In this document: in pieces, positions 12,320 through 31,713 of the stretch
How positions within the stretch are numbered: the stretch's first letter is position 1
How the letters are laid out: each line of letters opens with the position of its first letter
NCBI GenBank assembly: GCA_028829895.1
Contig: CM054177.1
Location: 29,029,564-29,093,563 of the forward strand
Direction of reading: 5' to 3'
Source: Sinotaia quadrata
Lineage: Eukaryota > Mollusca > Gastropoda > Architaenioglossa > Viviparidae
Length of the DNA stretch: 64,000 nucleotides
The notes under the pieces: model-generated
What the model saw: the letters and a program-made list of their open reading frames with translations, nothing else
The model's database searches: none
Told to the model about the DNA's origin: nothing
Position numbers and translations under genes: made by a program

Positions 12320-12790
12320 AATGATATACATGGGTGTGCCTGACGATATAAAGGGGTATTTTAAGAAAAGGGTATGTCAAAGTTCGAAAGAATATTTCAT
12401 AAAATATTATGATGCAAGCTGTCCTTTAGTGTTCGTATTTAAAGCACGACTGTATAAGGATACCCTTGGGTGTTCATGTTTAAAACACAATTTCATAAGG
12501 CTACCCATTAGTGTTCATAATTAATTAAAGCACGACTGTACACTTTTGCCCTTTAGTATTCATGTTTAAAGTACGATTTCACATGGCTGCCTTTTAGTTT
12601 TCATGTTTACAGCATGATTTCACAAGGTCACCCTTTAGTATCCATCTTTAAAACACGATTTCATATGGTAGCCCTATAATGATCATGTTAAAAGGATTTC
12701 ACAAATTATTTCTAAAATGTTCAAATAATAGGCACGACTCCATTTGACAAAACTGTGATTATGAAGTAACGTTGACGTTAATGATATGAT
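12320..12790. repeat. Degenerate repeat of roughly 55-60 bp
   Basis: Recurring words tttagtgttcatgtttaaa, gcacgatttcacaagg and tacccttt appear about seven times with many changes. This is an old minisatellite. Confidence 0.6.
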
Positions 12791-12798
12791 TTTACAAG

Positions 12799-13182
12799 TC
12801 AGTACCTTAAAGTTCGAGTTAAAGGTACGATTTCACAAGGTGGTACTTTAATGTTCAAGTTCCCTCTCTCTGCTGTTGACCTAGACTTAGTGACAGGCAT
12901 GTGGTACATTTGAAGTTTAACTACAAAATATGTAGCAAAACTATTCCTATCTAGAGAGGAAGGGGGGGATGAACTTAGCTCCTGCTTCCACCACACCTGC
13001 TCCAATCTTCTGGTCTCTAGCAGTCTTGAGATTGTTTTAAAATGGAGGGTCTCTAGCATTGCATACAGTTTTAAGGAGAATTCCATGTTGCTGACTCCTG
13101 ACTGCTGATCTAGAGGAGGTGTGTCAGAGATTAATTCTTTTTTACGTTTGTAGAAAAAAAAATGTATTACGTTCGTTTTCAC
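12799..13182 (-). other. Unexplained non-repetitive open frame (127 codons)
   Basis: This minus-strand frame is not generated by a repeat and has a mixed, coding-like composition (for example RRLEQVWWKQELSSSPPSSL). It opens with ATG at 13182. No family was recognised, no intron borders were seen, and it lies just outside a real exon on the other strand. It could be a relic of a retroelement or transposon protein, or chance. Confidence 0.2.
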
Positions 13183-13367
13183 AAATAAGAAATTATAGGA
13201 TGCAGATCGGTAAATACTGTTTAGTTGTTAGTACGTGTTTATGTATATATGTTACATAATAGATTACCAGACAGCTCATTAATTTTTAAAATAATCTTTT
13301 TATGTTCTGATTATTTTTGTTTCATTATTTATTTCCTCTCTTATAATTCTGTCTTTTTAAATTTTAA

Positions 13368-23159
<9,792 letters not shown>

Positions 23160-25847
23160 AAGCTTCAGTTGGTGCGCGCGGCGAGAAGAGAAACATACTT
23201 ACTGGAGCAGGTTTTAAAAACAAAATATTTTGATGGGGTCCATTTTTACTTTTTTACCTTCTCAACTATAGTTTTCCCAAGTTCGTCATTTCATGAGATA
23301 TAGTGAAAACACATGATGGGTTTCATTCAATCAGACTCTATTCTGAATGTGACTCTGACGCTGTTTATTTCAACAAAGATTTGTCTTTCTCATTACTTGA
23401 AGTGATACTCATAATAATATTAAAAACATTGATCATAATAATACATACATCTATTCAAAAATAGCTTTCTAAATATAAATTGGCTATATTCATCTAAAAA
23501 AGTTATTGCTACTAGAAATTATCTTTATAACAATAATCTAATTGTCGATACCATAGTAAGTGTTATATAATTTATAATCAAATACATGTCCTTGGAAGCT
23601 CCTATACTGATTGGTCAGCAGGCTGATCAGAACCCCAGAGTACAGTGAAGTACCTAAGACGAAAGGCCCCACGCAACAACCACCACCATGTTGTTTAAAC
23701 AGAAACTGTAGAATCCAAGGGCAATATTAATAATAACAGTGATAATGAAGTTATAATGATGGTCATTGTAACATGAAGCCACCCCAGTTATTGGTTATGA
23801 TGATTATTATTATTAATCAATCATAACTAATTACAAGTAATGAGAATCTTAATTTATGCTATTAATAATTCTCCAAAGACACCACTCGTTTCTTTCACTT
23901 GGCGGATATACAGGCACTGTGAAGTTTTCCCTATTCCACAACATTAGAGACATGGAAAACTTCTTACCAAAGGAGAAGATAAATCTATTTTTAATTCTAT
24001 ATTTAGTTAGCCCCCTTCTACCCACTATCTCTCCAACGTATGGTTATCAATATGTGTAAGAAGGTCAATAATTTTAACAATAAATGTATTAAATCAACAA
24101 TCAAAAATACATAAAACAAATAAAATGAAAAGATTTTTTTACATCAATATCTCCATTAAACCACGTTCGAATAATTTCAATACTTATACAGTCTTATATC
24201 CTAACACATAATTCAACAGATTAGTGCCAATATAAATCACAGGATCGTTCTTATCAGAAAACAGCAATGGAGTTATAGAGAGATAAGCAATAATAGTTTG
24301 TACATAACCTTGTCAAGACTACAACACAATAGTCTTTCATGCACTTTGGTAACAATGTCACAAGTTTATTGTTCACAATAGAATTGTCAACTCTTTACTG
24401 TTCCTCTAGCACACTGTAGAATATTATATGAGCCACGGTTCTCTCCAGACTAATCTGGGTGCTCCTTCACTGTATTAGCTCCCTAAGTGGAACAACAATG
24501 TAGCAATTTCCAGTAACTTCCTTCCAGAAAGTCTGTAATGTAGCGAGCATTCCTTGCATTAACAGAGTGAAGTGTATCTCTAATGGGGTCGAGATTTCTC
24601 AAATTTACCACAATTGTACGGGTTTATAAATCAATAAACCAGGAACTTCCAGAAATTCCAGAGATTTTAAAATAAAAGGCTCCTTCCCTGTAAAAATATA
24701 GCCAGGGAACAAATGCTAAGTTTCCAGTTTATTCATCTCTAACTCCATTCTTTCTTACATTCAAGTCTCAACTTACAGTTTCCTACAACAAAGTATTTAT
24801 TAGGCCGATACACGCACACAGCATAATTAACACAACATAATAATTTATGAACATGTTCACTATAAATAATGTCATTTGTGTGATATATAACATACAAGCA
24901 TCATAATTCACAATTGTAGAGGTAATAGTCTACTCACATAATACACCTCTACATAAAACATAAATTTAATATATCAATATCAAATGCACGAAATATTTCT
25001 GAGTCCATTTTCTCTCAATCAGTCAGTTAACTGACCATTAAGCTAATGGCCGCCTTTCATGACTGGACTTCTGCCACACCAAATTCAGAAGTGATTAGAA
25101 AATAAAATTATATCAGCAGGTAAACTTTGGTCTCAGCCCAGTGGCTCGTCTCTTTCTTGTAAATCTTAACCATTGGATAATAGAAATTACTCATCCACAT
25201 AAGACTGGTTTAGATTACATCAGCAAGTTCTAGAATATTGTCTTCCAGTGTTGTTTACTCCAACTCTGGCGCCCAAAGTATATCGTCATAAGCAGTGCCC
25301 AAGGTCGGGTCACGTTAACATTGGCAACAAATATATAATTATTAAGTTAGAAATAGGGATAGTCAAATTTACTCCGCCACAGTAAAATTGATGATGATGA
25401 TTATATATTTGTTTATAAAGCATTTTAAAACAAACATTTCAATAAATCTTCATATGTATATTGTGCAAACATATTTCATAATAAAAATACTACCATCATA
25501 AAATAAAGTGAACAAACCTAGAATTGTGTTCTGTCTTTTATTCTCAGTCAAATCTGAATTAAGTCAATGTTGTATGTTTCTCGTCTTAAGTGCAATGCAT
25601 TCTCTATACAATCAATTTATGTTTATTTTATAGAAATTTAAGGAAAAGGGAAATCTCTAGACAATGTCATGGAGTATTCAGTCAATTTGAAAATAAATTA
25701 AGTGCAAATAAAAATAAATTTTGCATTCATATACACTAATAAATTATAATGACAAAAAGCATTCTGTAACCGCTATTTTTCTTTTCGTACTTGTATTCTC
25801 TCAGTAAAATCCGCCTTTTCCATTGTGGCTGTTAGAGATAGTTGTAG

Positions 25848-25887
<40 letters not shown>

Positions 25888-26156
25888 CGTGCGTGCGTGA
25901 GTGCGCGCGCGAAGGAAGAAACTGTTTATGGATGATAATTTTATTTTAATCAGGATAGTGATTCCAGAATGACCACACAAGACATTCAGGTTTGAACGTG
26001 ACCACACGTTTCCCGACTGAAGCTGAGCGATACAGTAAGATTATCAGAGAACAGAATGGATTGGAGGAAGATGGTTGTCTCAGTGGTGTCCCAACGGTCT
26101 GCAAGACTAAGGGTTAGATAGACAGATAGTACTTACACACACATTATCTGCTCTGA
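23160..26156. other. Non-coding stretch, AT-rich
   Basis: No gene, array or transposon end recognised. It contains a TG/GTGC tract at 25846-25912. The nearest AATAAA after the preceding stop is about 24081, too far to be a confident poly(A) signal. Confidence 0.4.
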
Positions 26157-27304
26157 GGAATTACCAGGGTTGTGGAGTTGGCCCCAAAATTTCCGACTCC
26201 TGAAATGTTCCACTCCCGACTCCTGCTGTAGTTTATTACTAACATCATATGGCTTGAAATTATTTACTTATATGGAGTCATAGGTATGACTATGGCATAG
26301 GTGTAAATAAACAAAGAAGTTACTTTCATAGATTTTTTTGTTTTAAAATCATTCGTACAATAATTTAATACTAAGAATCTCAAAATATATTTAATATGAT
26401 AATGTTTGTCTAAATTGAAATGGTTCTTTAAAAAGATCACTTCTAATAGGTCTGGCTTCATTACTGCTCTCAAACTGGACTTTACGATTCTGAGGGCTGA
26501 AAACTTGCGAGCCAGTGACTTGACTCATTTGTGACAATCAAGTCTTGAATAATTCTGGATAGCAGCATTTTGCATTTATAGTGCTCCTTTCAGAACCATG
26601 GTGAAATTTCTCAACCTCTTCCAGTGTTTGGTACAAAGTTATTTTGAATTCAATTAGATATGAAGCAGTTTCTCTTTCTCCGAAATCTTCCAGTGTCTGG
26701 GGTATAAAATTATTTTGAATTTAGTTAGATATGAAGCAGTTTCTCTTTCTCCGAAATCTTCCAGTGTTTGGTACAAAATTATTTTGAATTCAGTTAGATA
26801 TGAAGCAGTTTCTCTTTCTCCGAAATCTCCAGATTTATGCGCTATGTCTTGATATTTTTTCATAATCTTCATCTCCATGGTTACGGTTAATGAAGATGAA
26901 GAAGGTGATTGCCTGCTGGCATGTAGCGACCAAGCTATGGCCTCATCAATCTCTTATATACCTTACACAAGAACTTCTATTTCAAGGTTTTTTTTAAGCT
27001 CACTATTTCAATAACTCATAATGTAGTTTTTACTTTTTTTGCTTAAAGTGTACTAAATCAATAATATAAATAAAGAACTATCTTGCTTAAATGTACTAAA
27101 TTAATAATAAAGAACTACCTTGCTTAAATGTACTAAATTAATAATAAAGAACTACCTTGAGATGTTATTTTTTAATATTTTTTTTTACCCTCTGCCTGGT
27201 TCAAACGTAGATCTGCCTTGGCCTTAAGTCTCGTAAAATATGGAGTCAGAGTCGGGACATTTATACTGACTGCACGACTCTGACTCCACAGCTCTGGGAA
27301 TTAC
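26157..27304. mobile_element. Non-autonomous hAT-type element with 8-bp target duplication
   Basis: The element spans 26165-27296 (1,132 bp). It is flanked by a perfect 8-bp direct repeat ggaattac at 26157-26164 and 27297-27304. The ends are imperfect inverted repeats: left cagggttgtggagttgg, right (reverse complement) cagagctgtggagtcag. Inside each end lie further inverted stretches of the form gactctgactcc. An 8-bp duplication and CAG-starting ends indicate the hAT superfamily. No intact transposase is present. It carries its own internal tandem repeat at about 26630-26830. Confidence 0.85.
26630..26830. repeat. Internal tandem repeat of the hAT-type element
   Basis: About 2.5 copies of an 85-bp unit with agatatgaagcagtttctct and ttctccgaaatcttccagtg. 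Confidence 0.88.
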
Positions 27305-27451
27305 GTTGAAATTGTCCAAATGTAGACCAGGCCGCTGACATTTTGACAAACTAAAGACATTTGAAACTGATCACAAACCCACTCAAAACAACACACAAAC
27401 TCTAACATACTCACTCGAGCCCACGCTATTATATTCACGTTTAGTTGAGAC

Positions 27452-28863
27452 TTGAGAATTGATCAAAGCAGAAATATTGTTTGTTGTCGCTCTTTTAGAC
27501 GCAGAATGTCAGCACTCAAAAAGAAGAGGTACCAAAGCGGTGCAGGAAGAAAAAAACAGCAAAAGAAAGCGAAGAAGCTTGATGAACAAATAAAAAAAGA
27601 CACAAGTCTTTTCCAACTTGGCTTTACTCGTAAGTCAACAGGGGATCAACCCAAGGCCAAGTACGTCTGCCAACAAAGCGATGGCGCTAAACCTTTCCCC
27701 TGATTACTGAGGATGAGGAAAGGGTTAATTACTGGGTGCACCTGAAAATGAACTGAAAGTTCAGTTACGTCATCCAAATAGAGGTATTCTGGGACCAGAA
27801 TATCAAAATGACATTGAAACAGTGCCAGCGTCAGAATCGTACAATCTCTTTTTTGAAAAAATGGTGTGTTTCGCTCACACTCACCCCAGAAGCCGCAATA
27901 GACCTTTCATCTTTACGATGTTCTTGGTTTGCTTCTGGGGGATCCCCACAGCCTCGCCTTGCGTCTGAGATGGTGGGCAGGAAGGCGGTGAAACAGGTCG
28001 CACCAGTTTGGCGCACACCCTCAACTGCCATCCGTCGGTGGGATGGGGGGGGGGGCGAAAGAATGGTGCAACCAACGTTCCCAAATGTTATAACAGCGTT
28101 AAGAATTTATAGGTGTCTCATGATCACGAACGCTATTTGTGAACGAACCTTTTCGAAGTTAAGATCACTGAAAAATTGTCATCGATCTTCAACGACTGAA
28201 CTCACTTGCCAATATGGCCACTGACTACGACGTCATCAATGACACAAGAACGACTGAACTCTCTTGCCATTATGGCCACTGACTACGACGTCATCAATGA
28301 CACAAGAACGACTGAACTCACTTGCCATTATGTCCACTGACTACGACGTCATCAATGACACAAGAACGACTGAACTCTCTTGCCATTATGGCCACTGACT
28401 ACGACGTCATCAATGACACAAGAACGACTGAACTCACTTGCCATTATGGCCACTGACTACGACGTCATCAATGACACAAGAACGACTGAACTCTCTTGCC
28501 ATTATGGCCACTGAACACGACGTTTTGCAAAAGGTAGACTTCCAAGATATCCTGAAAGATTTCACCACAAACAAATTAAGGAAAGTAAATGTTTAAAGTT
28601 TTGTTGTTTTATTATAATTATTTTTTTAATTGTTTAATAATATTCTGTAAATATTATTTATTAGCATTTAATAATTTTTATTTAATAACATGATATACTA
28701 ATTTGTTTAATTTAATATTAAAAATTAATGTTTGTTTTGTGTAATAATATTGGTTTATTAAACTTGTTGGTTGGTAAAACTAAAAGCGTATTAAGAGATA
28801 ATTTGGGAGGGCGGGGGGCAAGATTTCCACTGCCTAGGAACTCCACGATTTAATCCGGCACTG
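27452..28863 (+). pseudogene. Dead hAT transposase gene with 3' terminal repeat
   Basis: The N-terminal relic at 27452-27700 reads SALKKKRYQSGAGRKKQQKK and then ELDEQ-like charged sequence, as in the start of zinc-finger MYM/hAT-type transposases. The C-terminal relic at about 28075-28590 has FPNVITALRIYRCLMITNAI followed by CERTFSKLRSLKN, the signature of the hAT dimerisation region. After a tandem repeat it resumes as RLNSLAIMATEHDVLQKVDF and ends QDILKDFTTNKLRKVNV with a stop near 28590. The central domain, with the catalytic residues, is missing. At 28852-28863 aatccggcactg matches a common hAT end (cagtgccggatt when reversed). No matching left end was found, so the element is truncated. 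Confidence 0.85.
28185..28530. repeat. 58-bp minisatellite inside the transposase C-terminal region
   Basis: Five to six copies of cgactgaactcacttgccat tatggccactgactacgacg tcatcaatgacacaagaa. The unit is made of transposase codons (RLNSLAIMATDYDVIND in one frame). Since 58 is not a multiple of three, the array shifts the frame, so it arose after or along with loss of function. Confidence 0.92.
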
Positions 28864-29154
28864 CATATGTCTTTAATCAAACCAATCGAGGAAGACCGTT
28901 CACTTTACACTAAACTGATGTACAACAATAACTTCAAATTGTACAAACATTTAATCAGTAAATTTTAATCTTTTGAAACTTTAATCAGTTAATCGTACTT
29001 GTTGCTGGACTAGATACATCAATCCATCAAATTTCCATTGAAATTTACATACAAAATGTCTGAATGTATCCTTCTGAGTGGCTTTCACTTTCTGTTTCAG
29101 TTTGACTCAGTTGATAAAGAGCTAATCCATTTTTTTTTCCTTTTTAAATAACAG
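28864..29154. other. Non-coding spacer
   Basis: AT-rich, nothing recognised, until a long T/C tract at 29130-29145 that resembles an acceptor tract. Confidence 0.4.
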
Positions 29155-29300
29155 ATTGGAGATATCTCCTCATTATCGCGAGTACCGCCCTCTTACAAGT
29201 GCTACTCATCACGACTGTTGCCACTCATTTGACGTCGCGAACTTATGAGTTTCCTCAGGGGCCGAAACCCCTTGCGTTCGGCAAAATCCATAAGTTTTAA
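29155..29300 (+). CDS. Possible exon with a membrane segment (uncertain)
   Basis: After tttttttccttttaaataacag the sequence becomes richer in CpG and stays open. In one frame it reads WRYLLIIASTALLQVLLITT followed by VATHLTSRTYEFPQG and ends AFGKIHKF with TAA at 29298. That is a 20-residue hydrophobic segment and a short tail, as in a tail-anchored C-terminus. The other two frames are open for 25-30 codons, so frame choice is uncertain. It could be an alternative last exon of the upstream gene (phase 1 needed) or belong to another transcript. Confidence 0.3.
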
Positions 29301-29452
29301 TTCACAAAGTGCGTTTATCGCTCATTCTCAGCAAAAACGACTAGGTTTTATTGAAGTAATCATTTTATGTAATTTAATTTTGCGCGTTAAATATATTCGG
29401 AAGTAATACTAATCCTTTCAGTAACATTCAATGAAGCGTTTAACGCTGGATC

Positions 29453-29481
29453 GCATGCGCAAGGCCAGTTTGTCACGTGAC
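29453..29481. promoter_or_regulatory. Promoter-like motif pair: NRF1-like and CACGTG palindrome
   Basis: gcatgcgca at 29453-29461 matches the NRF1 core, and gtcacgtgac at 29472-29481 is a perfect 10-bp palindrome of the TFEB/USF E-box type. Both lie in a CpG-containing patch in otherwise AT-rich DNA, 2.1 kb upstream of the BROX start codon with two transposon insertions in between. Promoter function is inference. Confidence 0.35.
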
Positions 29482-29779
29482 AGTCTGACGCACTAGGTCT
29501 AACTACCTGAACTGGAATAAATACTAACACTTCAGAGGGTCTGATTGATATATGTCACAGTACCTCGTACGATAGCAAAAAGTTTGTAAGCGGTGATTTC
29601 AAAGATATGCTAGCTATTAATGTCACTTTAGAGTTTGCACATGCCAAACTCTTTACAATAGTTATGAGTGATAATTTTAATTGATTACTACTCCAATTAA
29701 TGGGGGGGGGGGGTCGTTTTTCATTAATAAATAATTCCCGCATTTACCATTGTCACAAAATGCAAAGTTATATTTTCAG

Positions 29780-30025
29780 TACACTGGCACTTCGATATAA
29801 CGCGGTCCTTGGGATCCAAACAATTCGACCGCGTTTTATCGAGGGACCCTTTCTGTAACTCATGTCACGTGGCGGCTATTCGGTTCACCCCTATTTCACC
29901 ACATGTACTTTAAGCCATTTAATTTAAGGCCTGTCTTCAGCACACCCAGTGATTTAGCTTTTCTTTGACCATCTATTCTATTGCTTTCTCTTTCCTTTAG
30001 AAGAGATGGTAAAAAATAAAAACCT

Positions 30026-30056
<31 letters not shown>

Positions 30057-30913
30057 ACAACAACAACAACCCCCCACAAAAAAAAACATTATGCCAAAGA
30101 TTTCCAAGATATACAAAGTACAGTAGGCATAATATCTGAGCGAATTCTATAATACAAATGAGCCATGAATTCTATAATTAATGTTTAGTGTGCGACAAAT
30201 GAGCCATGAATTCTATAATTAATGTTTAGTGTGCGACAAATGAGCCATGAATTCTATAATTAATGTTTAGTGTGCGACAAATGAGCATACGAATGGGAAG
30301 AGTTGACAGTTTTAGTGCTAGCATACAGTAACCAAACATAGAAAAAGAATTTCTAATTTGACCATCACAGTCGGCCGTCGAGAGGAGGAACAGGGGGAGG
30401 GGGAATAAAATTACCCTGCTTTTCTCTTGACGGCCTTGGTCACAGTCAACTCTATCCACATTTTTATTGTTCAAAGAAACAGCTTCAAAGAAAATTGCCG
30501 GGGCCAGAGATAAAAAGTTTGTCCGTCAGCCCGTCTTTTCCCTCAACAGCCATGGTCACAGTCAACTCTACCCACGTTTCTTTTTAATTGTTCAAAGAAT
30601 ATTATACACTGATGATGTACATGTACTTTGAAGAGATGTATGACAAATCTATAAATAAATAAAAGTCTGTTAACTCTGTTAAACAATAGTATGTGTCTGA
30701 AGTTTTTCAAAATAAAAATAGTGGTCATTGTTAAGCTGTTTACGAAAGTGCAAGTACATATACAATGTACTGAACACTTATACTGCATAAAGTTTAGACA
30801 CGATCGGCGAAACATTTGCAAATTGAGCCAGGATACAGTGCTATTAACTCTGTACTTGTAATTTGAAGAGTCTGTCCGCACTGTAGTCCGCGATATATGG
30901 AGGCACCAGTGTA
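29780..30913. mobile_element. TA-flanked inverted-repeat element (Tc1/mariner or pogo-like, non-autonomous)
   Basis: The left end reads TA|cactggcacttcgatataac gcggtcc. The right end, reverse-complemented, reads TA|cactggtgcctccatatatc gcggac. TA dinucleotides at 29780-29781 and 30912-30913 are the expected Tc1/mariner target duplication, and ends with tcgatataacgcgg are usual for pogo/Tigger-type relatives. Length is about 1.13 kb, with no transposase coding capacity. It contains a tandem repeat (30150-30290) and a diverged internal duplication around gtcacagtcaactct at 30431 and 30554. Confidence 0.78.
30150..30290. repeat. 41-bp tandem repeat inside the TA-flanked element, about 3.3 copies
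   Basis: The unit is gacaaatgagccatgaattc tataattaatgtttagtgtg c. Confidence 0.92.
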
Positions 30914-31069
30914 TTTATTGCAGGCAAACGTCACATTTTGTTGCAATAAATAAATGTGATCATGTTGAAACCAATCGCATAGGAATGGATTGTACAGATG
31001 CACAAAGCCACGGTGGTCGATGGTGGTGGTGGTGGGCTGGCAGCGAGCGGAGTCAATTTAGTGGTTACT

Positions 31070-31143
31070 TTTTTTTTTAAATCGAAGGGGATACCACCGA
31101 AGCTCTGCCCAGGACCCCACACACAAAAAATGCTATGCCACTG
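31070..31143. mobile_element. Orphan hAT 3' end
   Basis: The stretch ends ...aggaccccacacacaaaaaa tgctatgccactg; reversed, cagtggcatagca matches the widespread hAT terminus cagtggcgtagc. No partner end or coding remnant was identified. Confidence 0.5.
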
Positions 31144-31612
31144 GTTGAAACATTAAGTACTTTGCATGACTATAAAATTAAAACATATTTGTTGATTAAT
31201 ATGATCAAACAACAAGCAAAAATAGCAAAACAATTATTTATAAATAAATTATATGATACGCTTTCTGGAATCCGTGTCACACTATGTCACACTTTTGCCA
31301 ATCAACCCACTATTTCTCTGCGCAACAATCGTTATAAGCAGCTCCAGTGGTAAAACCTGAAACTGACTTAAATTATGGGGAGCTCTGAGCCTTCATACCC
31401 TAACGACAGTATATTTTGTGAATTGACTGACAAAATTGATGGGCACTTCTGGTCGAGGTCGATTTCGCAAATATTAAAAAAAATATCCATTGAGCTATAG
31501 CGGCAGTTTAAGACGTCATGATCACGGGATATTTACTTATTATTGTGGATGACTTCCCTTCTCTTTCCGTCGAATAAACAACCAACTATTGAACTAATCT
31601 TGTATTTTTATA
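31144..31612 (+). promoter_or_regulatory. BROX upstream region / likely 5' UTR
   Basis: Unique sequence between the orphan hAT end and the BROX start codon. It becomes pyrimidine-rich (acttcccttctctttccgtc at about 31552) just before the ATG, as a transcript leader might. No TATA box at a convincing distance was seen. Confidence 0.3.
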
Positions 31613-31713
31613 ATGGCGTATTGGTTTCATCGAAATCCGTTGAAGGCAACGGCGCCTATTACATTTGAACTACACGGAGTTTCTACTAATGATATAACAC
31701 GAAAAATATTCAG
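31613..31713 (+). CDS. BROX: BROX exon 1
   Basis: Residues 1-33 plus two bases of Ser34. The ATG is chosen because the [12 protein letters not shown] start matches the conserved N-terminus of the family. Donor TTCAG|GTAAAT. Confidence 0.95.

Noticed and set aside
26084..26110. cagtggtgtcccaac as a left hAT end for the dead transposase
   Set aside because: It does not match the right end (cagtgccggatt) beyond the first five bases and has no matching target duplication.
27831..28084. Minus-strand frames over the transposase relic
   Set aside because: Shadow of the GC-rich block; the plus strand carries the recognisable hAT residues.
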